64,000 nt of DNA, from positions 1 to 64,000 of IMG/VR virus record IMGVR_UViG_3300027917_000034. One strand, written 5' to 3'. The number at the start of each line of letters is the position of its first letter. Positions within the stretch are counted from its first letter, which is position 1. The DNA is from a virus. Under the pieces are notes generated by a model. It worked only from the letters and a program-made list of their open reading frames with translations, was not told where the DNA came from and did no database searches. Positions 19,934 through 28,105 of the stretch are shown here, piece after piece. Made by a program: the position numbers and the translations under genes.

Positions 19934-20091
19934 TCCGGAACACGTTCAACGGCGATGCCATTCGGCTCGCTCTCATGTGGGCTCAGTCCGAGTCCGGGGC
20001 CTCCGATGAAGAGGTCCAGCTACTCGTCCAGGCTATCCGAAACGAGCACCCCGGCTGCAACGCCGGGGGCGGCATGTTCGAGCCCTTCTGA
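19843..20091 (+). CDS. possible small protein with EPF C-terminus
   Basis: The part LIRNTFNGDAIRLALMW... GASDEEVQLLVQAI looks like real protein and ends in MFEPF. The start is uncertain: GTG 19843 has GGGGAGG but close spacing and overlaps the previous gene by 91 nt. Ends 1 nt before a palindromic operator copy. Confidence 0.4.
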   Translation: MLLRPQQLAPRADQGPQVRPELLLRFVQALIRNTFNGDAIRLALMWAQSESGASDEEVQLLVQAIRNEHPGCNAGGGMFEPF

Positions 20092-20106
20092 GCGACCAGT
20101 GGTCGC
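20092..20106. promoter_or_regulatory. Palindromic operator-like site, copy 2
   Basis: GCGACCAGTGGTCGC directly after the previous stop and 11 bp upstream of a promoter-like CTGACA. Placement suits a regulator controlling the 20157 gene. Confidence 0.7.
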
Positions 20107-20117
20107 AGGCGATCTGC

Positions 20118-20145
20118 CTGACATTCCGTGCTATTCTGGAAAACT
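20118..20145 (+). promoter_or_regulatory. Possible promoter for 20157 gene
   Basis: CTGACA, 16 nt containing the GTGCTATTCTGG element similar to other promoters, then AAAACT. Weak -10 match; the operator just upstream supports a regulated start here. Confidence 0.4.
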
Positions 20146-20156
20146 CAGGAGGCACC

Positions 20157-21029
20157 ATGTACGACCTGGACAACACCAGCCTCGGGCTCTGGGTAGACCT
20201 GCCGAGGCGGATGGTTCTCACCCCTGACTTCTTCCGCTGGTTCGCTGAGACGCTCCGGTTCGACCTCATGTCGATCATGATCGATGACGCGGACCCAGCG
20301 GTGGAGTTTTCTTGGACTGAGAAGGATGTCGAGCGAGCCCTCAAGATGGCCGACCCTTACGCCATCGAGATCGCGCTCACGACCTGGCCGTACCCGGACG
20401 TGAACCTGCTTCGCCTCATGGAGCAGAAGATGGACGCGCTGCTCGGCGTTGGGCCGGTGGGCGAGTGGGAGACGGACCAGGAATTCAACTGGCAAGAGGA
20501 CGACGTGAACGGCTTCGCCAACCTCGACAAGGCGGGCGATGCGTTGGTCGATATCAAGGGCCGGCTCTGCGACAAGCACGGCTGCCGGAACACGATGACG
20601 ACCTTCACCTACCATCGGGAGAACAGCCCGAAGGCTGACACCGCGCAGCACATGGACCGTGTGATGGTCCAGGCGTATGCGACCGACGAGCGGGACGGCA
20701 AGCCGGTCACGTGGGACCACCGCTTCGGCCCTGGCCGTATGCAAACTCTCACCCTCAACCGCACGATGAAGGTGCCAGGTGTCGCGGCCGGCGTGGTCGA
20801 GCTAGGTGTGGGTCATGCGGCGTGGAATCAAGACGGCTTCCGGCGCCGGGTGGACGGAGAGTGGGTCGTCATGCCGGCCAACGACGCGATGGTGGCATCG
20901 TTCGAGGCATCGCTCCACTACAAGCCCGTGGCGCACAACTGGTGGAGCGCGAAATTCTGCTACCCACAGAGCCGCCGGTTCCTGTCCTACGCCGAGACCT
21001 TCCTCGTCGGGCTCCGGGAAGCCGCCTAG
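20157..21029 (+). CDS. hypothetical protein (290 aa), possible TIM-barrel-like fold
   Basis: Preceded by CAGGAGG and a palindromic operator. The N-terminal half has a repeating strand-helix rhythm: LGLWVDLPRRMVLTPDFFRWF, LMSIMIDDADPAVEF, AIEIALTTWPYPDVNLL, reminiscent of glycoside-hydrolase-like or polysaccharide-deacetylase-like barrels, but no catalytic motif is certain. The C-terminal part has ELGVGHAAWNQDGF and a Trp-rich end. Regulation looks individual. Function unknown. Confidence 0.6.
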   Translation: MYDLDNTSLGLWVDLPRRMVLTPDFFRWFAETLRFDLMSIMIDDADPAVEFSWTEKDVERALKMADPYAIEIALTTWPYPDVNLLRLMEQKMDALLGVGPVGEWETDQEFNWQEDDVNGFANLDKAGDALVDIKGRLCDKHGCRNTMTTFTYHRENSPKADTAQHMDRVMVQAYATDERDGKPVTWDHRFGPGRMQTLTLNRTMKVPGVAAGVVELGVGHAAWNQDGFRRRVDGEWVVMPANDAMVASFEASLHYKPVAHNWWSAKFCYPQSRRFLSYAETFLVGLREAA

Positions 21030-21040
21030 ACCCTTTGCTC

Positions 21041-21069
21041 TTGACGTGAAGGCCCGTTTCTGCTAGGTT
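21041..21069 (+). promoter_or_regulatory. Promoter
   Basis: TTGACG-17-TAGGTT. The transcript would start at a strong hairpin TGCGAGAA-GT-TTCTCGCA abutting GGGAGG. Confidence 0.72.
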
Positions 21070-21112
21070 CTAGTCAGATGCGAGAAGTTTTCTCGCAGGG
21101 AGGAAGACGACC

Positions 21113-21781
21113 ATGGAACCGGAGCAGATCACCATCGAAGCCGCCGTGAAGGCCATGGACTGGCCCGTGGAGAAGTGGGAGGGCAACTGCTTCGCGGTCG
21201 CCACTCAACTTGTCAAGAGCGGGCTCGTGAAAGGCGAGGCGGTCTACGGCGCCTGGTACGGGGAGATCAACCCCCTCGGTTATTGGGGAGGCCGGGCCGG
21301 CGGGATGTTCGTCCGGCACGGTTGGGTGCTCCTGCCGGACGGACGCATCCTGGACCCGACGCGGTGGTCGTTCGAGGGTGTGGAGCCCTACATCTGGATC
21401 GGCTCTGGGGATGCCAAGGAGTACGACCACGGCAACAACCGGCTCCAAGAGATGGTGATCAACCGGACCCCGTGGCCGCACTTCGATGACGGTACCGGAG
21501 AGTACCTGTTCGAGCTACTCCCCGAGATCGTGGACGACCTGGAGAACGGCGGGGCGGTGCTCCGTGACCCGTTCGACCCGGAGCAGATGGAACGTGACCC
21601 GCTGGACTTCTCCCACTACCGGCTGACGCTCACGCGAGAGCAGGTGTTCTGGATCGCAAACTTCCCCCTGACGCGGTTCTCCACCAAGCAACACGCCCGG
21701 GAGGTCTACATTCAGATCGGGGAGCACAAGTTGGATGCGTACATCCCGATCGACAACCGACGAGCGGTGCTCGGCAAATGA
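21113..21781 (+). CDS. papain-like fold protein (inferred), unknown function
   Basis: A 222-residue protein. GNCFAVATQLVKSGL (Cys at about 26), VRHGWVLLPDGRILDPTRW (His at about 69, Asp at about 80) follow the Cys...His...Asp order of papain/transglutaminase-like folds found in many phage proteins. The C-terminal half is acidic with a YIQIGEHKLDAYIP strand pair. Catalysis is inference; no family name assigned. ATGA overlap to the uracil-DNA glycosylase gene. Confidence 0.55.
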   Translation: MEPEQITIEAAVKAMDWPVEKWEGNCFAVATQLVKSGLVKGEAVYGAWYGEINPLGYWGGRAGGMFVRHGWVLLPDGRILDPTRWSFEGVEPYIWIGSGDAKEYDHGNNRLQEMVINRTPWPHFDDGTGEYLFELLPEIVDDLENGGAVLRDPFDPEQMERDPLDFSHYRLTLTREQVFWIANFPLTRFSTKQHAREVYIQIGEHKLDAYIPIDNRRAVLGK

Positions 21782-22458
21782 GGTGGGAGTGGATATGGTC
21801 GTGTCCCTACCCGGATGAGGTCTGGAGGCAGTGGATGGATGAGAACATCGGCAAGGTGGCCCTACAGACGACCTGGGAGCAGAAGGTCAAGGACTGCACC
21901 CGCTGTCGTCTCCACGAGGGCCGGAACCAGATCGTCTACGGCATCGGGAACGCCGAGGCCCCGGACTTCCTATTCATCGGAGAGGGGCCAGGAGCCCACG
22001 AGGACCAGGAAGGGGAGCCGTTCGTCGGCCCGGCCGGGAAACTCCTGGACACGATCCTGAAGCACATGGGCTACACTCGGGAGGACGTCTACATCTGCAA
22101 CGTGGTCTCCTGCCGGCCACCGGGCAACCGTGACCCGAAGCCCGACGAGCTAGAGGCGTGCATGCCGGTCTGGACGTCTCAGGTCGTCGCCGTCCGGCCG
22201 AAGATGATCATCGCGCTCGGCAAGATCGCTGGGAACGTGCTTCTGGGCACCAAGGGACAGGCCATCGTCCAGATGCGGAAGAAGATCCACACGTGGAACA
22301 AGACACCCGTGCAGATCACCTACCACCCGGCCGGGATGCTGCGGAACGAGCAGTACAAGCAACCGGCATGGGACGACCTGCGGAAGGCCATGGCGCACGT
22401 GAAGGCGATGAAGGAGCGCGCACAGGACGCCGGGCCGCTGTTCGGAGGTGAGGCATGA
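21778..22458 (+). CDS. uracil-DNA glycosylase, family 4 type
   Basis: A 226-residue Fe-S uracil-DNA glycosylase, which removes uracil from DNA. Motifs: CTRCRLHEGRN (two Fe-S Cys, about 40), FIGEGPGAHEDQEGEPFVGP (active-site loop, about 66), CNVVSCRPPGNR (with another cluster Cys, about 105) and TYHPAGMLRN (His loop, about 181). An N-terminal 30-residue extension precedes the usual core. Similar enzymes occur in phages such as SPO1. It fits a repair role beside the ThyX and polymerase genes. Confidence 0.92.
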   Translation: MRWEWIWSCPYPDEVWRQWMDENIGKVALQTTWEQKVKDCTRCRLHEGRNQIVYGIGNAEAPDFLFIGEGPGAHEDQEGEPFVGPAGKLLDTILKHMGYTREDVYICNVVSCRPPGNRDPKPDELEACMPVWTSQVVAVRPKMIIALGKIAGNVLLGTKGQAIVQMRKKIHTWNKTPVQITYHPAGMLRNEQYKQPAWDDLRKAMAHVKAMKERAQDAGPLFGGEA

Positions 22459-23132
22459 ACGAGGTGGAACCCATCCTCATGGACGCGGACGGGAACCGGG
22501 TGCTGCCCAAGGATCGCGTGATGGTGCTCCGTGGGAAGCACAAGGGGGAGCTTGCGATCGTCACACGCATCGGCCTGAAAGACTGGAAGGGCCAGAGTGG
22601 ACGAACGCCACGGACCTGCGCCGTCGTAGACGTTGTTGGGAACAGATGGGGGCCGTTCGGCATCCTCGGGGATGGCGTCCGGCTCCTAGAAAGACACGAG
22701 GACAACATGGTCAAGGCGAACACGGTGCCGGCGTGGCTCCACGTCTACAGGTTCAACCTGCGTTTCTACTTCACGAGCGCGATGAGCCATCTGGACTACG
22801 ACACCAAGGATGTGGGCGCGATGGTCGCGGCAGTCACGTCGCGCGGGTTCGAGTTGTGGCGCGGCATCGTGCCGGGCAAGAACCTGCTTCAAGAGATCGG
22901 GGAGGCGGACAAGGTGACGGCGACCCTGATGGACCAGGAAGGCGAAGCCGGTCGCTGTGTCGTCATGAAGATCGCGGACCCGGACTACCTGCCTTTCGGC
23001 ATCGGCATCGAGCTAGGTGGGCAGCGTGTCGGCAGGCTAGACGCCACGGACTCGGAGATTGCGCTGGAGGGCGTCGTCTTCCGCACCTGCGAGGTGATCG
23101 GAGTCGAGGACGACGTGCCCGGCGATGACTGA
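22455..23132 (+). CDS. hypothetical protein with N-terminal KOW-like motif (225 aa)
   Basis: Residues 18-45 (KDRVMVLRGKHKGELAIVTRI) resemble a KOW/SH3-like strand pair used by transcription and ribosomal proteins to contact RNA. The rest is an alpha/beta domain with LRFYFTSAMSHLDYDTKDVG and ends in acidic residues. KOW assignment is tentative. Coupled to the glycosylase gene. Confidence 0.55.
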   Translation: MNEVEPILMDADGNRVLPKDRVMVLRGKHKGELAIVTRIGLKDWKGQSGRTPRTCAVVDVVGNRWGPFGILGDGVRLLERHEDNMVKANTVPAWLHVYRFNLRFYFTSAMSHLDYDTKDVGAMVAAVTSRGFELWRGIVPGKNLLQEIGEADKVTATLMDQEGEAGRCVVMKIADPDYLPFGIGIELGGQRVGRLDATDSEIALEGVVFRTCEVIGVEDDVPGDD

Positions 23133-23367
23133 CGACGGGAAAGACCTCGGCCCTTTCGACCGAAAGGCGATGCTGGCCAAGTTGCCTTCGGATGCGAAGG
23201 TGATCGACCGGGCGAACGTGGAGCAGGTAGCGCGCATCTGCGGTCCGTCCTCGCACGCGGCTCAGGCGCTCGCACGCGCGGACGCACACGGCGGACCTGT
23301 CCGGTTCTGGCACTCGGCCGAGTTGGGCATGCTGTGGTTGGAATTGCCCGAGGACAAGAGGCATTAG
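23125..23367 (+). CDS. hypothetical protein (80 aa)
   Basis: Acidic small protein, MTDDGKDLGPFDRKAMLAKL then VEQVARICGPSSHAAQALAR. Overlaps the previous gene by 8 nt. No family recognised. Confidence 0.6.
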   Translation: MTDDGKDLGPFDRKAMLAKLPSDAKVIDRANVEQVARICGPSSHAAQALARADAHGGPVRFWHSAELGMLWLELPEDKRH

Positions 23368-23396
23368 TTGTGACTACCAGCAAACTTCTCTATAGT
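23368..23396 (+). promoter_or_regulatory. Promoter for a leaderless gene
   Basis: TTGTGA-17-TATAGT followed by 7 nt and the GTG at 23404; predicted transcript starts at the start codon. Confidence 0.68.
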
Positions 23397-23403
23397 CAGG
23401 AGC

Positions 23404-23631
23404 GTGAACGCGAAAGACCAGAGCCGCTGCGTCGTCTGCGGCAAGCCCATCGAAGGCAAGGGAGTCCGCATCGCGAAGGGCACGCTCCGCAACGGCGAGT
23501 GGCGGCAACGCTCCGTCTTCGGAGACGCCCACGAGACGTGCTTCGCCTCGGCAGTCGAGTCCCCCAAGATGGTGGTGGACGAGTTGCGGAGGGCCGCTCG
23601 TGAGCCGTGTACTGGACAACCTGCGCGTTGA
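23404..23631 (+). CDS. small zinc-finger protein (75 aa), leaderless
   Basis: GTG start 7 nt after a TATAGT -10. Contains CVVCGKPIEGKGVRIAKG and HETCFASAV, a treble-clef-like CxxC...HxxC zinc site of the kind seen in phage HNH-like or PARP-type fingers. Role unknown. Confidence 0.62.
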   Translation: MNAKDQSRCVVCGKPIEGKGVRIAKGTLRNGEWRQRSVFGDAHETCFASAVESPKMVVDELRRAAREPCTGQPAR

Positions 23632-23854
23632 GCTAGAGGCCGCTGGCCTGAAACCGGGATCGCCTCCGTTCGAGAAGGAGTTTCGATCCCGGAAGGTACA
23701 GCTATGCAAAGAGGCCAAGCGGATCGGCTCATGTTGGGACTGCGACTACTTCGACCACTGCGAATTGGTGAAGGCACACCTTCGCGATCTCTACAAGGTC
23801 GAGCAGGGGGAGAAAGGAGGGCCAGGTGGAGGCTCGACCTCAACACGCTCTTGA
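23600..23854 (+). CDS. hypothetical protein (84 aa)
   Basis: GTG start overlapping the previous gene by 32 nt. Middle has CKEAKRIGSCWDCDYFDHCELVK without the flanks, a Cys cluster (CxxC...C) that may bind metal. Ends in a Gly/Ser tail. Unknown. Confidence 0.5.
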   Translation: MSRVLDNLRVELEAAGLKPGSPPFEKEFRSRKVQLCKEAKRIGSCWDCDYFDHCELVKAHLRDLYKVEQGEKGGPGGGSTSTRS

Positions 23855-24092
23855 GGACCGGGCGCTCCTGGCGGAGATTGCCAGGGCGCTCGTAGATGCG
23901 CCCATTCACGTTCGCGTGGAGGAAGAAGACCAGGGATCGAAGCTGGTCCTCTACCTCTACGTGCTCCCTTCCGACCGGGGGCGGATCATCGGCAAGCGAG
24001 GCCGCACCATCCGCGCCCTGCGTCAACTGTTCTCAGCCATCGGCATGGCAGACGGCCGGCAGGTCGTTGTCGAGGTAGACGAATCCGATTGA
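23826..24092 (+). CDS. KH-domain RNA-binding protein (KhpA-like)
   Basis: An 88-residue protein with GTG start after AAGGAGGG. Helix (HALEDRALLAEIARALVD), strands (IHVRVEEED, LVLYLYVLPSD), the GxxG loop GRIIGKRGRTIRALRQLF at about 50-67, and a final strand (RQVVVEVD). This is the single type II KH fold of bacterial KhpA, an RNA chaperone. In a phage with Ro60, Y RNAs and tRNAs it may help RNA folding or mRNA control. Followed by a new promoter. Confidence 0.85.
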   Translation: MEARPQHALEDRALLAEIARALVDAPIHVRVEEEDQGSKLVLYLYVLPSDRGRIIGKRGRTIRALRQLFSAIGMADGRQVVVEVDESD

Positions 24093-24117
24093 CAATCGCA
24101 CCCCTTTATGGTACAAA
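24089..24117 (+). promoter_or_regulatory. Promoter for the MoxR/vWA operon
   Basis: TTGACA-17-TACAAA with extended TGG, overlapping the KH gene stop. Leader of about 65 nt with GGGGCA/TGCCCC hairpin before AAGGAGAGG. Confidence 0.82.
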
Positions 24118-24187
24118 AGGGATGTGAATCGGGCATTGTGGCCGGGGCACGGTTGCCCCCGCCCGCTGCTAGAAGGAGAGGAAGACC

Positions 24188-24763
24188 ATGACGTTCGATG
24201 AAGCGATCCACACGTATGTCGAGTCCCTGTTGACGGGCGACCTCATGACCGCCGACGCGGAGACGGCCAACGTCGAGTCCGTGGTCCAGGCATGGGTTCT
24301 CCTGAAGTACACCCAGGACCGTATCGAGGCTCGCCTGAAGGGCCTGCGGAACGTGCTTCTGGACCGCGCCGAGGAATTCGGCAAGTCCACCGAGAAGGGA
24401 GGGAACAAGCTCTCGGTCGATGGCACCGTCGTCCTGCGGGAGAAGCGGGTCGCGGCGCTCCCCGAGGAGAAGGGGCTCCGGGCTCTCCTAGAGGACCGAG
24501 GGATCAAGCCGACTGAGGCGTTCTCCAAGGTCACGAAAGTCGTCCTGGACGCCTCCAAGGTCCAGGCGCTCGTGGACCTGGGGAAGTTGCCCGAGGACAA
24601 GGTGCAGGCGCTCAAGAAGGTCACGTGGGCTCTCCGCGTGAAGGAGTCGTTCGAGTTGGCCGAAGCCCTCGACGCGATCGTCGGTGAAGCCGGCGAAGAG
24701 ATCGTGGAGAAGGCCCCCCGCGCCAAGCGCTCCAAGCCGTCCGGCTCTCGAAAGGGGGAGTGA
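24188..24763 (+). CDS. hypothetical protein (191 aa), first gene of MoxR operon
   Basis: Strongly helical: residues 30-60 (VVQAWVLLKYTQDRIEARLKG) and 85-170 form coiled segments; the C-terminus is basic (RAKRSKPSGSRKGE). A VDGTVVLREKRVAALP hairpin sits in the middle. No recognised family. It precedes the AAA+ ATPase by 1 nt, so it may be a partner or substrate adaptor. Confidence 0.65.
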   Translation: MTFDEAIHTYVESLLTGDLMTADAETANVESVVQAWVLLKYTQDRIEARLKGLRNVLLDRAEEFGKSTEKGGNKLSVDGTVVLREKRVAALPEEKGLRALLEDRGIKPTEAFSKVTKVVLDASKVQALVDLGKLPEDKVQALKKVTWALRVKESFELAEALDAIVGEAGEEIVEKAPRAKRSKPSGSRKGE

Positions 24764-24764
24764 C

Positions 24765-25604
24765 ATGGGCGACATGACCGTCGAGAGGCTTCCGAGCAGC
24801 GCGTTCGCACCGAAGACCGACCTCGTGTACGAGGATGTGAACAAGCTCCTCCCACTGTTCGACCAGATCGCCTTCAAGGCCAACCTCATCCTCGTCGGTC
24901 CGAAGGGCGTGGCGAAGACGCTCTCGATCGCCTCGTGGGCCGCGTCCAACGACTGCCCCATCGTCACGTTCGACTGCTCCGAGGACGTGCGCCGGGCACA
25001 CCTGCTCGGCATGTTCACGCTCCGGGGCGACGAGTCGCCATTCGTGCTCGGCCCGCTGCCGACCGCCATCGAAGTCGCGAACGAGGTGGGCCGGTGTGTC
25101 CTCTGCCTGGAGGAGATCAACGCGCTCACTCCCAGCGTCCAGAAGATGCTGAATGCGATCGGAGATTACCGGCGGCGCATCGAGGTGCCCGAGTGCCAGC
25201 GCGTGTTCGAGTTGGACCCGAAGGCGAAACTGTGGCTCTGCGGGACCATGAACACGAGCGTCTACGGCGGCGTCTACGAGTTGAACGAGGACTTGAAGTC
25301 CCGGTTCCGCATGCTGCCGGTCGGCTACCCGGGCAAGGGCGAAGAGACGCGCATCCTGAAGGCGTGCGTCGGCAACGGGGTGAAGAAGGAGACGGTCAAG
25401 GACATCCTCACCCTCGCGCACGAGACGCGCCAGAAGTCGCTGGCCTACTCGCTCTCGCCTCGTGACACGGTGCAGATCTTGGAGGACGTCGGCCACTGCG
25501 GTCTGGAGAGCGCTCTGTTGCTCGCCAGCGGCAAATTCGAGGGCCAGGACAGGGACTTCTTCCTGACCCGCGTGTCGTCGGTCTTCGGCATCACACTGAA
25601 GTAG
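24765..25604 (+). CDS. MoxR-family AAA+ ATPase (CbbQ/CobS-like)
   Basis: A 279-residue AAA+ protein. Walker A GPKGVAKT (about 44), Walker B LCLEEIN (about 112), a sensor-like GTMNTS (about 160) and DLKSRFRML (arginine-finger region). Size and motifs fit the MoxR/CbbQ/NorQ group, which remodel a vWA-domain partner. The vWA gene follows 10 nt downstream. Together they resemble CobS/CobT pairs reported in large phages; metal insertion into a corrin is not implied. Confidence 0.9.
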   Translation: MGDMTVERLPSSAFAPKTDLVYEDVNKLLPLFDQIAFKANLILVGPKGVAKTLSIASWAASNDCPIVTFDCSEDVRRAHLLGMFTLRGDESPFVLGPLPTAIEVANEVGRCVLCLEEINALTPSVQKMLNAIGDYRRRIEVPECQRVFELDPKAKLWLCGTMNTSVYGGVYELNEDLKSRFRMLPVGYPGKGEETRILKACVGNGVKKETVKDILTLAHETRQKSLAYSLSPRDTVQILEDVGHCGLESALLLASGKFEGQDRDFFLTRVSSVFGITLK

Positions 25605-25614
25605 CGGGGGCGCC

Positions 25615-27585
25615 ATGTCTGAGATCGACGTTGACGCCCTCATGGGCGCAGAAGTGGAGACCTCTACCAAGGCGCTCTGCTACAAGACGGTTGACGTGTT
25701 CGCCGGGATAGTGGACCGCAAGCTCTGGCTCAAGGACGCCCCGCACGGCCAACCCCAGACGAACGGCTTCCTGATCGAAGTGCCTTTCTCGCACCCCCGC
25801 GCGTACCAGTACACGGAGCACGAGATCAGCCACATCCTCTTCCAGTCCGATTTCCTGGCGAAGCAGAAATTCATCGAAGAGTACAGCCAGAAGATCGGGC
25901 AGGTCGCGAAGAAGGCCGGGGCTCCGATCAACGAACGGATGCTTCGCGCCGGGCTGGACGGGATCATCGGTGTGCTGGACGACGAGCGGGTCATCTCGCT
26001 CTGGGGGCTGCTCTATCGAGGCTCCGAGGCCATCATGCGCCACATGAAGGCCGAGGAAGCAGTGCCCCACATGGGCCGGGCTCACGAGGACTTCATCACC
26101 CTGCTCCTGTGCGTGGCGAGCGGCAACGACGTGCCTCCGGGAAAGCTCGACCGATTCGTCCCGTACATGCTGGAGGCGCTGCGGAAGGTGCACCTGCGGG
26201 ACTACTTCGGCTGCCTCGTGACCGCGAAGTGGCTCATCGTCCAACTGGTCTCCGAGATCATCCGGAAGTCGAGGGGCGAAGACCCTCCCCCGCTGCCCTC
26301 ATTCCAGCCCGGAGCCGGACAGGGCGGGGCCTTCGGGTCTCAGGGTGCCCCTGGGGGCCTCCAGGACGGCTCTGGAGACGAGGAGCCGCCATCTATGCCC
26401 TGGGAGGCGGACGGAGCCTCAGAGGGCTCTGAGGCCCCTTCTGGGGGCCACGGAGAGGCTGCCTGGGAGCCGCCCGAGGTCCAGGCCGGTCTGGAGGACC
26501 GCTCCAAGGCCATGCAGGACGTGATCGATGGGCTCGGCAAGGCACCCTCGAACATCACGAGCGAGGTGGTCGAGGGCAAATTCAAGCGGCGGGGTGAAGA
26601 GGCCGCAGCCAACCGCCGGGCTCGTGCGGCGATCAACGCGGACGTGAAGGATTCGAGCAAGTTGGAGGACGCGCTGGAGATTTCGGCCGGGCAGATGTTC
26701 CGCATCGTGGACAAGGCCCGCCACGCGACCAAGAACGCGCCGAATCACGACGACCGCATCCGGCACGAGAGCTACGCCAAGGTCGTCTTCAAGGACGTGA
26801 ACCCTTCGGAGCACCGCGACCCTCACGCGAAGCTGGACGATGGGAGGGACGACGACACCGTGGCCCGGCTCCGCGCTCTGTTCCACCGGGTCATGGGCCG
26901 GCGTGTCAACGCGCTGGAGGAAGCTGGTTCGCAGATCGACATTCCGGCCTACATCGAACGCCGGATGACGAACGAGCCGCTGCCCGTCTTCCGCGTGGAC
27001 CGCTTCGGCCGTGGGTTCCGCACCCTCATCCTCGTGGACCGCTCCTCGTCCATGTCCGGCCGCCGCACGGCGCAAGCGGAGAGAGCTTGCAGGGTCATCA
27101 CCCGGGCGCTGGACTTCCCGTTCGTCACGCGCTCCGTCTGGGGCTTCCAGTCCTGGAAGGAAGGGCAGGTGGACATCACGCGGTTCCGGGCCGGGCAAGA
27201 GGTGTTCGAGTCGGAGTCGGCAGCAGTCGGCGGCGTCACTCCTCTCCACACGGCCATCCGAGTCGCCCTGAAAGAGTTGGAGGACGGCACGGACCGGAAG
27301 CACCTGTTCGTGATCAGCGATGGCTTCCCCGTCTTCGCTCGAAAGGACGGCGCGCACTTCGGGACCAAGACGCTCATGGGGTTCGTCCGAGGCAACGTCA
27401 TGAGCGCCCGCGCGAAGGGCATGGGCGTCACCGGGGTCATGATTGGACGCGACCTGCCGGCCAAGTCCATGTCGTTCATGTTCGGCCCGTCGAAATACTG
27501 GCGCATCATGGGTGAGGACTCTTTCGGCAACGACCTCGTTCAACTGGTGACGGGCGCCTTTGTCGAGTACCTGAAGTCGAGGTGA
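25615..27585 (+). CDS. CobT-like vWA-domain protein, MoxR partner
   Basis: A 656-residue protein. The N-terminal 200 residues contain TEHEISHILF (HExxH-like, about 68), as in CobT-like proteins. Residues 215-310 are a disordered Pro/Gly/Glu linker, then a charged helical region, and a C-terminal vWA domain from about 465 with MIDAS motif DRSSS (about 474) and VISDGFPV. Expected to bind a ligand through Mg and be remodelled by the upstream AAA+ ATPase. It is the second vWA protein of the window after Ro60, but has no TROVE repeats. Confidence 0.85.
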   Translation: MSEIDVDALMGAEVETSTKALCYKTVDVFAGIVDRKLWLKDAPHGQPQTNGFLIEVPFSHPRAYQYTEHEISHILFQSDFLAKQKFIEEYSQKIGQVAKKAGAPINERMLRAGLDGIIGVLDDERVISLWGLLYRGSEAIMRHMKAEEAVPHMGRAHEDFITLLLCVASGNDVPPGKLDRFVPYMLEALRKVHLRDYFGCLVTAKWLIVQLVSEIIRKSRGEDPPPLPSFQPGAGQGGAFGSQGAPGGLQDGSGDEEPPSMPWEADGASEGSEAPSGGHGEAAWEPPEVQAGLEDRSKAMQDVIDGLGKAPSNITSEVVEGKFKRRGEEAAANRRARAAINADVKDSSKLEDALEISAGQMFRIVDKARHATKNAPNHDDRIRHESYAKVVFKDVNPSEHRDPHAKLDDGRDDDTVARLRALFHRVMGRRVNALEEAGSQIDIPAYIERRMTNEPLPVFRVDRFGRGFRTLILVDRSSSMSGRRTAQAERACRVITRALDFPFVTRSVWGFQSWKEGQVDITRFRAGQEVFESESAAVGGVTPLHTAIRVALKELEDGTDRKHLFVISDGFPVFARKDGAHFGTKTLMGFVRGNVMSARAKGMGVTGVMIGRDLPAKSMSFMFGPSKYWRIMGEDSFGNDLVQLVTGAFVEYLKSR

Positions 27586-27587
27586 CG

Positions 27588-28073
27588 ATGGGGCGGGCGA
27601 GGAAAGGGAAGAAACAAGCTCCGGCCAAGGGGCGGACCGTCTACGAGGGGCCTGTGGGCCGCTGTCCGTGCTGCGACAAGCCGACAGAGGTGCGTCTGGG
27701 GAGCACGCTCGGCATGCCGGAGCCGGCAGGCTGGACGGTCCCTGCCGACGTCCTGGCAAGGCTCTACAGGGCCGTGGCGACCCGTATCCAGGAGAAGGGT
27801 GGGAAGCTGTACGTGACCGACCCTTCGGAGTACGACGCCACGCGCCGGGCGAAGCTGTTCTTTGTGGACGGCGACGACGGCATCGCTGGCCCCTTCGGGC
27901 AACTCGGTCTGAAGGTCTTCCTCGGCTCGCACTTCGGGGAGGACCACGCCGACAACATCCATGTCTACGTCGTGACGACGACGCACCGGGCACTGGCTCG
28001 CATCCGAGAGTCGCCCTACGCGAAAGAGCAGGACGACCCCGGTGATCTCGACGGCTCGGCCGACCTGTTCTAG
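27588..28073 (+). CDS. hypothetical protein (161 aa)
   Basis: Basic N-terminus (GRARKGKKQAPAKGRTVY), a CPCCDKP zinc-like motif, then an alpha/beta domain (KLFFVDGDDGIAGPFGQLGL; DNIHVYVVTTTHRALARI) and an acidic tail. An in-frame GTG two codons upstream is possible. Ends 3 nt before a palindromic operator copy. Unknown. Confidence 0.6.
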   Translation: MGRARKGKKQAPAKGRTVYEGPVGRCPCCDKPTEVRLGSTLGMPEPAGWTVPADVLARLYRAVATRIQEKGGKLYVTDPSEYDATRRAKLFFVDGDDGIAGPFGQLGLKVFLGSHFGEDHADNIHVYVVTTTHRALARIRESPYAKEQDDPGDLDGSADLF

Positions 28074-28076
28074 GCT

Positions 28077-28091
28077 GCGACCAGTGGTCGC
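28077..28091. promoter_or_regulatory. Palindromic operator-like site, copy 3
   Basis: GCGACCAGTGGTCGC between two genes, ending 4 bp before the GGAGG of the metzincin gene. A bound protein here could block transcription through it, or the RNA copy could form a hairpin. Confidence 0.7.
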
Positions 28092-28105
28092 AAATGGAGG
28101 TAGGC

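Noticed and set aside
25615-27585. Cobalt chelatase (cobalamin synthesis) from the CobS/CobT resemblance
   Set aside because: No CobN-like subunit or corrin pathway gene is present; the pair is better described as a generic MoxR/vWA module.
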